64,000 nt of DNA from Cacajao melanocephalus (GCA_963573385.1 CAUYLG010075535.1:18660-82659); one strand, 5' to 3'; shown: positions 12,518-25,483, counted from the stretch's first letter. The notes: generated from the letters alone by a model not told the origin. Numbers and translations: made by a program.

Positions 12518-12830
12518 GTGAAACCTTCTCAAATTCTCCAAGGCAGAGTTGGTCAGTGTCTGCTTGGAAAGCCCACATGCTTTGTTGACACATTTATTTT
12601 AGTCCTTCTCCACTGCTTTACAAGTAATCACTTACATTTCATTCATCCCACCATTCCAGGGCACCTTCAAGTCAGGAACAAAAAATTTTATTTTCTCTAT
12701 TATTTTCCCAGAATCTTATGTTGTATGTAGGGACACATTTAACTCTTGCTGTATGAATAAATAAATAATGATAATGTAAAAGAAACTTGGGTTACATTTA
12801 TTTGTTAAGAGAGCAGTGAATGGGGTAAAG
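12518..12830. other. Unique sequence before the Alu
   Basis: A short frame with a cysteine- and histidine-rich peptide (12518-12730) is present, but it has no family I recognise. No repeat identified. Confidence 0.35.
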
Positions 12831-12844
12831 GAATACAGAGAACA

Positions 12845-13163
<319 letters not shown>

Positions 13164-13177
13164 GAATACAGAGAACA

Positions 13178-13939
13178 GTGATCAGGAAGCCCTGAGATGA
13201 ATGGCTCTATAGAAACGTAGAGATACCAAGATGGTCTCAGGTAGCACAAGATCAAAGCATCATTCTGAACATGGAGTTGAGAAATATCAAGAAAAAGGGA
13301 GAGAAGGAGATTGCACCTGTTTGATGGGGACATAAACAAGGCTAGATGTAAAGCAGTTGGCCATAAGAACAGTCAGGCAAGAAATGTTTATTGAGCTACT
13401 ATTGAATTACTGCACTAGAGGCTCTGCTTAGATGTTGTAAAAAGCAAACAAACAAAGAAAAACAACAGCCTTGACAGAACATGACCCCTTAATCCTGTGA
13501 TTAAGGGCATGCTATGCGAATTAAAAATAACAGAAGCAGGATTTGGAAACACATACAAATTATGAAACTGTTTACAGAGTGCTTTTATTTCACAGTTGTG
13601 ATGACCCATTAATGTATTGTTCAGTGCTTTACCATTTACCTAGAGCTTCCATGGACATAGTTTCCCTTGGGACACACAATGACCCCGTCAGGGCAAAAGG
13701 GGAAATGATTTTCTCTCTCTTTAGTAGGTTAGGTGGCTGGGTCTCAGATAGCCTGAGCTACTTATACAAGTGCACTTACATGGTTAGTGGTTGGTTGCTG
13801 GACCCAAAAGGGAGGTTTATTTAGCTCACCATTTATAGCACAATATCCATTTTATTCTGCTGCCTCAACAAGTTTTAGACAATGCCTGATAACAGCTTAC
13901 CAATAAGAGTAAAACTATTTGGAGAGCTTCATTGTGTTG
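13178..13939. other. Unique sequence, no gene recognised
   Basis: A 93-codon plus-strand frame at 13543-13824 has no recognised family. No repeat identified before the L2. Confidence 0.4.
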
Positions 13940-14790
<851 letters not shown>

Positions 14791-14799
14791 AAATGATAT

Positions 14800-16049
14800 A
14801 AAAGCAATAGATGACACTAAGCAAAGAGAAAAACATCTGTTTTTGCCAATCACATATAATTTTTAAAAGTATACCCTATAATTAGCCTTATGGTCTCTTC
14901 ACCTTTTGCACAATGCTGTAACCGTTGTTGACATAAATATGAAAACCTTATATAAGATATGAAAATAAAGAATGCATTCATATGAGTGTCTTTTGGCAAA
15001 GGTCCAAAAGAAAACTTCTAAATCTAATTTACCTCATTAATTCTTTTCTCTGATATTCAGAGAAGGCTTTTTTCCTTTCGCATGCATAATGGCATAATGT
15101 AAGAAATATTTTCATTTTCAAAATCTCTGTGGGCTATATTTATTGTTTATTGATTGTACCTATTCTAAACTGTGCCTTTGCTGAAATTCAAATTTCTTCC
15201 ATTATCAAGCAGAAAAAAAATGGGTTCCCACAAAGGTGACTATAAAGTAGATTTCCATTGACTTTTGTTTTGTAGAAAAGAACAGAGGAGAAGAGGACAT
15301 GCATCTTCATATTATCAATTTAAAACCATTTCTTACTAACAATGTGATGAACATTTGTCGAGCAAAGAGTTAACTCGTGTCAAGCACAGGTGAAAGGAAA
15401 GGAAAGTAAGGCTGTCTGAGGGTGAGGGTGGAGACTGGGGTGATCAGCTGTGGTCCCTGGATGGCAAAGAGGGGCTATTTGGAATTTTTGAGGGATTCTC
15501 CAGAAAATGTCAAGAAATAGACTTTTTTCTCTCCTACAGAAGTTTTGAGAAAAACTACCTAAATTAGCTAATTACTTAATTCTTGATTTTTTTTTCTTAC
15601 GAAAACATTTATATTTAAAGGAGAACAAGGAAGGGAAGAAGGCATTGAATGTGTTTGTCTGATATTGCTCTCTACAAGTTAACAGTTTGCAGTCTCTGTG
15701 AGCTGAGAACACTCACCCGGTCATGGTTAGAGATCAGGAGGATGGCAGAATGTTTCAAACTAAAACAAGATGGGGAAGTTAAAGACGTAATATTAGAATT
15801 TATGGACATTTAAAAATAGTGGGATCTTTTTTCTTTTTAATAAAAATATTGGTGAACAAATGACATCTAAAGTAATTACTGCAGCTATTTACCAAATTGA
15901 GTCATTTGGTTAGCCAGGAGAAAGTAAGAGTTTGTATGTTTAAATCAATAATATAGTTTTCCTATAAAAAAGGAGTATTTGTGTGTGTTTGAGCCTGTGT
16001 GTTATATTTTAAAAATTAAGAAATAAAATATTTTAGGGGACTGGGGGAT
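14800..16049. other. Unique AT-rich sequence
   Basis: No repeat or gene recognised. One patch at 15420-15445 has four G-runs (TGAGGGTGAGGGTGGAG then GGGG) that could form a two-tetrad quadruplex. Confidence 0.4.
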
Positions 16050-16175
16050 GTCTTACCTATATTTTTCTATTTTTTTCTCTTTTTCCCTTGTTCTCTCTCT
16101 CCCTTCTCCTCCTCCTCCTCTCGCTCTTTTTTTCCTTCCCTTTCTATTTTTCTTCATCTCTCACTTTCTCTTAAC
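16050..16175. repeat. Pyrimidine-rich tract
   Basis: More than 100 bases of almost pure C/T, including CTCCTCCTCCTCCTCTCGCTC. It is the kind of homopyrimidine run that can adopt H-DNA under supercoiling. No transcribed feature is linked to it. Confidence 0.8.
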
Positions 16176-16788
16176 AATGTTGGACTAGAAGTGAAGGTGG
16201 AGCCCGATGCTTTTAATTCACATGCTGTATGAACTTATGTGAATCACTTCAACTTTTTTAAAGTTAGAAGGCTGACTTTCCTCCAGGCCTCTTATTTTGT
16301 GATATTTCTCTGTTTAACCAAAATCATACATAATTGTTAGCCACTGTCCTTTTCCTTCTCTCCAGATGCTGCCCTGTGTCAGCTTCCCAGGTGGGAGGGT
16401 GTATGTCATCAGGCACAAGATCTCTATGGGTAGAAGGACTGGGGAGTGTTGATTGGAAGATAGGAGACCTGATATCTGTGTGACCCTACACATGGATGTA
16501 TAGATACTTCTGGGCAAAAGTAAGAATCAGAGGTCCCCCATCTGGAGGACCAGGTAGACCAAATGCCATATAAGTTCATGGAAAAGGCCTGTATACCTCC
16601 CATTCTTTCTCCTTACCTGCTCAGTGGCCATTTTTCCCTTCCAAACTTCAACTACCATAATCGGTTTTCTGTTCTTTACAACTCTCTGAAACACTCTCTT
16701 TTTCTAACCCTGGTGGAATTACAAATTCTCCTCCTCTGACTTACCCTTAGATTGGGTACCGGTCCATGGATGTTTTCCACCATCCTAT
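16176..16788. other. Unique sequence, possible MIR trace
   Basis: The stretch 16200-16260 weakly resembles a MIR head ('cacatgctgtatgaacttatgtgaatcacttcaac'). Otherwise nothing is recognised. Confidence 0.35.
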
Positions 16789-17575
16789 TGATAGGGACAG
16801 CAGACGGGAAAATACTGAGTAGGAGACAGCAGTTCCCCGGCAAAGGCCCCACCCTTAAGCCTGGAGACCCGCAGCCCTAAATGAGAACAGGCATTCCTGT
16901 TTTCAAGCCCAAAAAGTTGCCTTTAGGCCACCACGTCCCCTACCTTGCACCCATGTAAACCCCCAAACCTGATATCCCAAGCAGAACAGCAAGCCAGCAG
17001 ACCAGCAGACAGAGGCAGAACAACGCAGTGGAGAAAGGGAGAAGAGGGGAACATCTGAACACGAGGGGAGTTTGTCTGGGGGTGGTGGGAGAGGAATCCG
17101 GCTGCTTGGCAGCCCAACTCCAGGGGAGGATCACCTTCCCACTCCATCCCCCACTTCTGGTTCCCCATCCATCTCACTGAAAGCCATCTCCACCACTCCA
17201 TAAAACCTCCCCTTCATCCTTCAAGTCTGTGTGACCTTATTTTGCCAGGATGCTGGACAAGCGCTTGGGATACAGAAACTGGTCATAGTGGTCCTCTGCA
17301 CTTGTGAAAAGGCAGGGGGTCCACTGAGCTGGTTAACACTCAAGCCATCCACAGGTGGCAAAGCTTTATAACACCAGGGTTGCAGGTACCCATTCCTAGA
17401 AATCCAGCCCAAAGTGCTGGCTCCAGTCTCTGCATTTGTCCATCTGCATGCTCCCCCTTCCTCATGGGGTTTGAGTGGCCCAACAGGTGAGGCACACCTC
17501 TGTTACACATCCTGCAAGGGGAATCAGGGAACTCTCCCATTTCATCATCATCTTCCACCCCTAGGCAACAGGAGC
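16789..17575 (+). mobile_element. Probable solo LTR of an ERV1-class retrovirus
   Basis: A GC- and purine-rich block of about 790 bp stands out from its AT-rich flanks. It begins TGATAGGGACAGCAG. A CATGTAAACCCCC block could be a TATA-like element. Near 17202 CCATAAAACCTCCCC followed by CTTCATCCTTCAAGTCTGTGTGACC resembles the R/U5 polyadenylation area of class I ERV LTRs, and GCTGGACAAGCGCTTGGGATACAG resembles U5. No internal gag, pol or env sequence follows, so it would be solo. The family (LTR10- or LTR25-type suspected), right edge and short target duplication are not secured. Confidence 0.55.
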
Positions 17576-18660
17576 GTGTGTATTTTTTTTTTGCCACACA
17601 GGTTGCACAGTACAATCATTTTACATTATGCACCATCCTGCCCCATTTATCAATTCCTGAATCACTGAAACATGGAGAACCCCAAAGTTAAATTACGTCT
17701 AATTCTATGTGTATGGCAGATTGAGGGCTGCCTTATATAATTTATCTTTGGTTCCAATTTAAGAATTTCTGCCAAAGGGATTGTTCTAACATTCTAACAT
17801 CTAACATTCTAACATCTCCTGTTCAGAACTCCTAGTTCCACTCACTTTCCACACCCTGACATTGCTTTGTAACACACTCAACCATGTTTTACCAAGTAAA
17901 GTTGCACAGCCAAAGAACAACATAAGAATGTGCAGAAATGAAAGTGTATCTTAATCTCTTTGTTACATGTGTTAATACTTATCATTTTAGCAAAATAATG
18001 GTCTAATTAAATGATAACTTTCATGCCATTTTAAGCCCAGGCCATCCTCACTCTACTGTTTGCTTTTAACAACATATATAAACAAAATTGTCTTCTATCT
18101 GCTTAGTGGTATAACAACAAAATCCACTAGCAATTCTCGTATTTTAATCATCACTTGCAGCAGGACTAGAACAGCGTGCTATAAAATGACCCTGTGTGGC
18201 ATCTCAAAACTTACTTTTTCCCATATCTTTGTTCCTGGAAAATAATTTCCTTTACCTTTATTTGTCTCTCAAAAATTGCCTTTTCAGAGTTGATTGGGAG
18301 AAATGCATCCATTTTCTTCATCAAAACCATTATAGCAAGCTGAAGTATTTAGAGGAACAGCACTACAATTCACTTTGAAATGCATCTCAAAAATAAGATG
18401 GATTGCCTACAGGTAGCGGGATGGCTAGAGGGATACATATGAGATAAAGCAAGGGTAGCAAAACGCTAATGGTAGAATGCAGGGTGGAAAGTACACAGGT
18501 ATTCAAAACTTCATGACATGTTTGAAAATCTTTATTACGAAACGTTAGGAAAAAAGATTATAGGACAGAGTCATTTAGCCACTGTCCTAGTTCACTTGAC
18601 AGCACCAGCCCCTCAGTGTGCTGCAGGATTTGCTCTACCTGAAGTGCAAATGGACAAGCC
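17576..18660. other. Unique sequence with a short TAACATTC repeat
   Basis: At 17787-17816 the words TTCTAACAT and CTAACAT recur in tandem. The rest is AT-rich with no recognised family. Confidence 0.4.
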
Positions 18661-18890
18661 TTCTTATTGCAAGGGTGTAATCAGGGTGCCAGTTTAGAAA
18701 TTTGGCAGTCAGCGCTAAAAGGGAACATTTCCTACTTTGTGTTGTGCTCATCAAAAGACAAGATGAAACACTCTTGTTGTGATATTTTTGCATTGTAACC
18801 TGATGAAGTTTAAATTCAGCTAGCTGCAGCATACTTTAGCAGGTTCAGTTCTACTCAGAATAACAACAAAACTCACCCTTGCAATAAGAA
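18661..18890. repeat. 17-bp perfect inverted repeat pair
   Basis: TTCTTATTGCAAGGGTG at 18661-18677 is the exact reverse complement of 18874-18890. The arms are about 196 bp apart. They could be terminal inverted repeats of an unrecognised short DNA transposon, or chance. Confidence 0.6.
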
Positions 18891-19490
18891 AAAACTGAAA
18901 TGAAGAGAAATGCTTACAGCGTCTTATGAGATATCATCTATGTATCATTGATAATAAAAGTATAAGTAGAAACAAATGAATGACAGCAAATCCCATAAGA
19001 AACCATAATAACCAAGAATAAAAGGAGGATTTTAAAAAATAAGAGATAAAACTGAGTGTGAATACTGTCTAGTCCATATAGCTGCATATAATCTATTGAA
19101 AGAGGTCATTATCAATTCCGTATAGTATCTAACACAATAATGAATATGAAATCTGTTCATGTGTGGTCTCCACTAATGCATCATCTTCATTAAAATCAGA
19201 ATTATTCTCTTTTCTCTGAATTTCACTTACAAAGGAGAAGGCAGTATCCAGTCTGATGCACAAGCCAGTTACTGAAAGGAAAATGTTCTACTTTTAATTC
19301 CAGGGTCAATTATTGGTAATATAAGAACTCATCACCCTATTTAGTTACCTTTTTGAAAGAGATATGCTTTCCTGTTATCTTAAAATGCTTATTGTTATCA
19401 AAGACAGTGTCTAGACAAGCAATTGACCTTCTTATCATGACCTGCAGTTGTCATCAGCATTTCTCTAACTTTACCTCTGGCAGAAATGGT
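18891..19490. other. Unique AT-rich sequence
   Basis: Nothing recognised. Confidence 0.4.
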
Positions 19491-19572
19491 GTGTGTATAC
19501 ATATATATAATATACTATTATATATATACATATATATACTAATATATATATATATATATATATAAAATAAAA
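19491..19572. repeat. (TA)n microsatellite
   Basis: TATACATA and TATATA units run for about 75 bp and end in an uninterrupted (TA) stretch and an A-rich tail. Confidence 0.9.
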
Positions 19573-22200
19573 AACTTGAGGAGAGTATAGCTCATTGTTC
19601 CTTCTTTTCTCTTTTAATCTTAAAACTTACCTGGTATTAATTCGTTTATATCCTTCAAACATCAAATATTTTCTATTTTCCTTCTTTCCAAATAAATCCC
19701 ATTATAAAAGAGAAACTTGGACAAAGATTTTAGAAACATCTTACAAGACAAGAAGAAACAAAATGAAAAAAATTCGAACTTGGTTGCTTTCATGGTCATG
19801 ACTTAAAATGTCACAGACATTTTGTTTGATGAACAGAATTTTGGTCTAACTTTGCTCATTTAATCAACTTTTAAAGATTTTTCAATCACAAATGCCAGCA
19901 TTAGAATTTGGACTGTACAGGTTTAAAAAAAATCTAAATTTCTCTGCATCATAGCAGTAATTTTGATACATGTGTGATGGTTTTTTTAATAAACATGTTT
20001 TTTCTTATAGATTTATTTTGTCTACTAAATGTATTTATTAAATGCTTATTTTTAGATTTTTAATCGATTTTATGCTCTTAGCAATCCTTACATATTTAAC
20101 TTCAAATCTATTATATATTGAATAGATTATTTGATCTCTCCATCAAAAATACATTAACCTTAGTCAGCTCTTTCTTCTTCCTTTGAAATACTCTTCTGTG
20201 GTTACCCCACCCCCATGTTAGGCTCCATGAGAGATTAAACTCCAGGTAGTGAATGAGTTTCCTAGGTGTTCACTTTGTCATGAGCAAAACCCTCATAGAG
20301 AGTATATTGCTGATAATAGCATCAATCAACACTGAGTCAAATCACTCTCGTGCCTTTGGTAATATCTCAGAGGACAGCAAAATGTGCCAACATATTTTTT
20401 TATTGCTCTTCATAATATGTACCTGGATGTCTTGTCTGTTTCTGTCTTTCTCTTTCCCTCTCTTCTTCTGCCTTTCTCTCGTCCTCTCCCTTTCTCTGCC
20501 TCCTTTTCTCAATCTCCCTCTCTTACTTTCAGTAATTTAACAATCACCTAATAGAGTTTGTAGTTGAAATATAAGTTAGGGTTTTATTCTCATGATGAAA
20601 TGGTATACCAAAGCATCTGTAATTATCCAATAATTATCCCATATTACCTATGTATTTGCTGCAGTTACCTGAAAAAATCAGACAGGAGCTTGAATCATCT
20701 TAGCAATTGCATAAAATTTCCACTACAGTGCTAGTCTAGACATGCAAAGAGTATAACCTACAATTTGATAGAAACTAACATGTTAGTTATACCTGATCTC
20801 TAAATAGTCAAGCATTTCTTTTATCTCTATGATATTAAACATTTTGTTTTGAAAAGTACATTGACTGCAGAGTAATTTTTTTACTTTATAATTTTTCCAA
20901 AATATGCTCTTATTGTCCTGAAAAGAAGGAGGAGGAGGAGGAGAAGGAGAAGAATTGTGATCAGTAAGATCATAAATATTATTTGAATAACTATTGACTA
21001 TGTTTAAAGGGCTTTAAAACAAAGAACCTCATGGACCTGAAAAGAACATTTTGAGATTTGCAAGTTATCTAAAAAAATTTTTTAAAGCAATGAAAACTCT
21101 GATAACCCATTCACAGCACATATAGGGATAAAAATAACCTAGAAACACAATAATGGCCACTTTTAGACATTTGAATTAAATTCAGCTCTGGCAGTATCTT
21201 AACAAGTGTTTCTATAATTTTAAACGGAACTATCCATTAATAATTATTGCAGTCTTGAATATTTGATAAACAGGCTTTGGTTGTGATCATTTTAATATGT
21301 TTTTGCCACATATACCATATATCTCTATTCTTCAGTATGTATCCTAAGCAACAATATGGAAATGAGTTTGGCAAAATCAGCAGTTGCTCACCCCTTGTAC
21401 CACTATATCCATGACAATATAACACTGGCTGCTGATTGTGAGTGAACTGTGAACAGAAAGGCCGCATGGTTCCCACTTCTCTCCTAAATGAGCGATTGGA
21501 AGATCATGACCAAGGCTACCGGCAGAGTAAACAAGAACTGAAGGACTGGCTGTAGGTGGCACCATCTGCAGCAATCCAAAACCACCCTTCAACAATCTGC
21601 TAGGCAATTATGGAGCTAGATGGGGCACACTTGCAATAGTTCAAGTCATAAAAAATAGACTAAAACAGAGTAATATCTATGTTATTTAATCTGTTTGTCG
21701 GTGATTGCAAGTAAATCTTTATTCCAAATAATTTCAGCACTACCACAAGTTTGGATTGTCTTTTTAGAGCCCAAGATGCTGTAGTATCATTGGGCCAATT
21801 GAAGCTCGGGTAAGTTGAAGAAATTACAAAACATCTCAGCCCTACTCGTGTTTGCATTTTCTTGTGCAGTAACATAAAGAGATGCCAAGATAGTTCCAAC
21901 GTCCTGGGGGTCATTTTGGAGCTAGGAATTCCAGATTTCTCCAGTTCCGTTGACCCTTTCTCTCCTTACACAGTTTTGGCTTCTTCCTCTTAGGAGAGCT
22001 GTGGTCTTTGAATCTTTTATGAATTTGTAACTCTGAGAGTGGTCAATACATGTCAGTTTTTTTTTTAAAAAACCTAAGAAGGGGATTCTTTTCACAAATG
22101 TCTTTGACATGTTTGTAGAAATAAGGGAGGAATTTGGCATGGACCAGTGTCTCTTTAGCTGAAGTATTATATATATAAAATTTATTTACATAACTATAAT
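19573..22200. other. Unique sequence with two low-complexity tracts
   Basis: Holds a pyrimidine-rich tract at 20430-20535 (CTTTCTCT and TCCCTCTC units, encoding a Leu/Ser/Phe-rich shadow frame) and a GGA-rich tract at 20925-20955. Frames at 21237-21476, 21377-21607 and 21660-21914 on the minus strand have no recognisable domains. No interspersed repeat identified. Confidence 0.4.
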
Positions 22201-22210
22201 ATATATGTAC

Positions 22211-22503
22211 TTTTTTTTTTTTTTTTTTTGAGACAGAGTCTTGCTCTGTTACCCAGACTGGAGTGCAGTGGCGAGATCCCAGCTCACTGCAACCTCCGCC
22301 TCCAAGATTCAAGTGATCCTCCCATTTCAGCCTCCCAAGTAGTAGTGATTAAAGGCACACCCCACCATGCTGCACTAATTTTTAGTAGAGATGGGTTTGT
22401 GCCGTGTTGTCCAGGCTGATCTCTAACTCCTGGTCTCAAGTGATGCGATGGCTTTAGCCTCCCAGAGTCCTGAGATTACAGGCATGAGCCACCATGCCCA
22501 GCC
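22211..22503 (-). mobile_element. Alu SINE, antisense
   Basis: Poly-T, GAGACAGAGTCTTGCTCTG, both monomers, CCTCCCAGAGTCCTGAGATTACAGGC and GCCCAGCC are present. The duplication TATATATGTA lies at 22200-22209 and 22504-22513. A deletion in the right monomer shortens the TTTTTGTATTTTTAGTAGAG block to TTTTTAGTAGAG. Subfamily uncertain. Confidence 0.95.
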
Positions 22504-22513
22504 TATATATGTA

Positions 22514-23090
22514 TTTTTTTAATATCCTGTAAGCTTCAATCAAGTTGGATTCATGATATAATAATAGAAAGAGGAAGAAATTGTCCCAGGTTCATTGGAA
22601 CAATGGCTAACTATATTAATCACCCACATTTACAGATCTAGGGAACTAGTTTGTACGCTATGGGACAAGAAGAAACAGGTGTCATCAGAGAGATAGGGCT
22701 GGAGGACGAGGCTCAGGATATGCTGGACAGGGATTGGCTGACCCTGTGGACCCATCTCCAGTGAGGTACTGCAGGGCACATGAGGACCAGAGGATTCTGT
22801 GCTGCTGCAGAAGCACTCTCTCTGGAGCTCATTCAACTGTGGAGAAACAGTATGTTCTTTCTGTCTCTCTTTCTCTCTTTCCCTGCTCCCTTCTTCTCTC
22901 TCAGCATAGGAACCTTATCTAAAAAAGTCAAATGTCTCTTTAAGCTTCTCTGGGAGGATGTAAGTCTAGAGGCACCGACCAAGAGAAGGAAGGAGAACGG
23001 CCTCCAGTCCTGATTCATGCTGAGGCCTTCAGGTAGGAGTATCCAGTGGGAGTCAGCAGAAGAGTTTGAGTCTTGCTTTTTCCCTTTCAT
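22514..23090. other. Unique sequence, no gene recognised
   Basis: Overlapping short frames on both strands around 22630-23090 with no recognisable domain. No repeat identified. Confidence 0.4.
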
Positions 23091-23091
23091 T

Positions 23092-23215
23092 GAAGTGTAG
23101 ACTCCTGTAGGGCAAGTCTGAATCTGTTTTGTTCAATACTTCATACATTATACATAACACACTGCTTGGCATGTAGTAGATACTTAAAACTATGTGATGA
23201 ATGAATCGAAGGGTG
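23092..23215 (+). mobile_element. L2 LINE 3' end
   Basis: The pieces 'agactcctgtagggcaag', 'tctgttttgttcaatac', 'cactgcttggcatgtagtagatac' and 'tgatgaatgaatc' match the L2 3'UTR, which normally ends in TGAATGAA repeats. Confidence 0.8.
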
Positions 23216-23759
23216 AATTAAGCTTCCTGCATTCTCTGGCAATGCACTATCCCCCAGTTCCCCAACCGGATGAGTCATGGGAAGAGGCTCCTCAGGTCTC
23301 TGAGGGTCCTATAGATTCCATGTTCTGTGGGTATGTTCTGCTTCATTTTTGCATTTTGCATTACTAACGTGGAGACAGAGCTTCTTCTTGTGTTGAAGTT
23401 CCAGTATTTTCACCTCAGCCTACCTGGTGCTGACAATATTGGTGGACAGGTTGATCACAGGCTACACAGATAAGTCTTTTCAACTCAGATTGATACTGAG
23501 AACTTCACCTTAGCCACAACCTTGCTGCCTTCTTTTTCTTTTGTCTTTTCTTCATGCTTGCCAAAGGGTGTGGGATAGTAAGAGAAAAAATGCCATGTCC
23601 GTGGCCCAAACACTCGCTTCCTATTGAGTATTCCTTGCAGTGGGGCTCACTTCCATGGCAGGGCTCCTGTTGCGGTAGGAACTGCTGGCGGGGATTGTGG
23701 AGTGAGCAGGAGTGAAAGGCGGTGCAGAAATGAGAAGGAAGAGGAGAAAGAAGCAGCCG
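23216..23759. other. Unique, locally CpG-bearing sequence
   Basis: The stretch 23600-23770 has several CpG (TTGCGGTAG, CTGGCGGGG, AGGCGGTG, GCCGTAG), more than its surroundings. It might be a small conserved or regulatory island, but no gene is recognised. Confidence 0.35.
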
Positions 23760-24023
23760 TAGAAGACCACGAGCTCTTAAGTACAGGACAGGGTGATTTA
23801 ATATAAATATATATTTTTTAATATATATTTTAATAATATATATATCTAAATAAATATATATATTTATATATATTATATAAAATATATATTATATAAACAT
23901 ATATATTTAATATAAATATATATTCTTTTATTTTATATATATCTAAATAAATATATATCTAAATAAATATATATACTTATATTAAATCACCCTGTCCTGT
24001 ACTTAAGAGCTCGTGGTCTTCTA
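23760..24023. repeat. Perfect 47-bp inverted repeat around an AT-rich core
   Basis: The arm 23760-23806 (from TAGAAGACCACGAGCTC to the AATATAA end) is the exact reverse complement of 23977-24023. The roughly 170-bp spacer is almost only A and T (ATATATTT and TAAATAAATATATAT units) and is itself largely self-complementary. The whole block could extrude as a cruciform of about 264 bp, in the style of palindromic AT-rich repeats. The arms hold unique, non-AT sequence, so this is a true inverted duplication and not simple-sequence chance. It lies inside the target-site duplication of the L1 that follows. Confidence 0.93.
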
Positions 24024-24288
24024 GGGCTCTCTCTCTATATATATACATATATTTTATAATTTCATTTTTTAAATTATACTTTAAGTTCTGGGGTACAGGT
24101 GCAGAATGTGCAGGTTTGTTACATAGGTATGCACATGCCATGGTGATTTGCTGCATCCATCACCCCATCATCTACATTAGGTATTTCTCCTAATGCTATC
24201 CCTCCCCTATCCTCCCACCCCCTGTTATCCCTCCCCTAGCCCCCCACCCCCCAACAGGCCCCACTGTGTGGGTGTGTGATGTTTCCCT
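24024..24288 (-). mobile_element. Primate L1 (L1P) 3' end, antisense, 5'-truncated
   Basis: From 24066 the text reads the reversed L1P 3' terminus: ATTATACTTTAAGTTCTGGGGTAC, GTGCAGGTTTGTTACATAGGTATG, CATCTACATTAGGTATTTCTCC and CACTGTGTGGGTGTGTGATG. A C-rich piece at 24190-24260 is locally duplicated (CTATCCCTCCCCTA and TTATCCCTCCCCTA). The 5' truncation is at 24288. The target duplication ACAGGGTGATT appears at 23788-23798 and 24289-24299, so the tail side of the insertion includes the AT-rich inverted repeat. Confidence 0.88.
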
Positions 24289-24300
24289 ACAGGGTGATTA

Positions 24301-24799
24301 TATTTACAAAAAGATTCTCATATCCTCTTCTCTGCAGACACCATAAGGCTATGCCTGCTCCAGTGTCACATTATCCACTGCAAAGTGGGTTTCCAGGGCT
24401 TCACTTCAACAGTCCACTAATACACAAGGGAGAACTCATGTCCCTTTCTCCACGACTTGAACTCTGCAAATGTTTCTGAGATTGACCTGGTTCTTTCTGA
24501 TCATTTTCCCTGAACACACAGATGTGCGTAGGCAATCAGTGCCATTCAGCATCTGCTATCTGCTAGAGTTATCCAGTTTTGCTCACTCTCTCCTGCCTGT
24601 TCAGAGCCTCTCTCAGCACCAGCACAGTAGCCCTCTGTTCTATTTTTATTATGATCAAGCTGTAAAATATAATGGAAATAAGTGGTAATGAATTACTTGG
24701 AGAATCTCATATTGTTAGTATTGATCAAATATTTGCTGAAACATTTTCTCTGATGAGAAAGGGGAGAGGGATGATTGATTACCAACCCTGGAAGGAGTT
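24301..24799. other. Unique sequence, nothing recognised
   Basis: Frames at 24276-24479 and 24470-24688 have no family match I can see. Confidence 0.4.
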
Positions 24800-25000
24800 G
24801 TGTTGTGGCTGAAAGCTACAAGAGTTAAAGCCAGTCAAAATCTGGTTTCAAGTCCAGAAGCTTCTACTTACTAGCTGTGTGACTGAGACAAGGTACCCAA
24901 TCTTTGTGAGCCTCAGTTTGCCTTCCTACAATGCCTGGCTAATGACTGTTTCTCACCTAATCGTGTACAGTTCTATGCCTAGCACTGGTATGTATTTGCA
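24800..25000 (+). mobile_element. MIR SINE
   Basis: The pieces 'ggtttcaagtccagaagc', 'cttactagctgtgtgactgag', 'gagcctcagtttgccttcc' and 'atgcctagcactgg' follow the MIR consensus from its tRNA-related head through the core. Confidence 0.85.
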
Positions 25001-25329
25001 TAACTGCATCTCTAGTACCAATGCTTCCTTCCTGAAAGAAAAAAAAAAAAAAAAACAGTTCAGAACTCTTGTGCTGTTGCTACATAAGTTCTAGCAAAAA
25101 AACAGAAGTTGAAAATCGAGGTGATTGCAAAGATGGCCATGGTAGCTACTGAACTAGTAGCTACAGGTGAGGAGAGAGAATAATTGGATAATTTAACCAC
25201 TTAAAAGTTTTAATCGTCTTTAAGTGTCTGTCCTCAAACCCCATCTCAACAGAGTCTGCCTCAAGTATACTAAACTGTTTTAGACAATCCTGTCCATTTG
25301 ACTAATATTTGGCTGAAGTAGATGTTAGA
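25001..25329. other. Unique sequence with a poly-A run
   Basis: A run of about 17 A lies near 25040-25056, not attached to a recognisable SINE. Otherwise nothing recognised. Confidence 0.35.
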
Positions 25330-25483
25330 CATTATGTCTGGCACTTACTGGAGCCATTTCATTTGGTGATAACTAAGAAATTATAATCCTTGCTCTAAAG
25401 AGTTCAAGTGGAGAAGCCTCGGATGACACAAATGCAATAAATTATAATACCATGTATTAATAGCTATCATAAAAGTATGAAAA
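25330..25483 (-). mobile_element. L2 LINE 3' fragment, antisense
   Basis: The pieces 'ctaagaaattataatccttgctc', 'agagttcaagtggagaagcc', 'acacaaatgcaataaattataa' and 'agctatcataaaagtatg' resemble the reversed L2 3'UTR. Diverged, edges soft. Confidence 0.5.

Noticed and set aside
23801..23976. Treating the AT core as an ordinary TA microsatellite only
   Set aside because: The flanking perfect arms of unique sequence make it the centre of an inverted duplication, so it was described as one unit.
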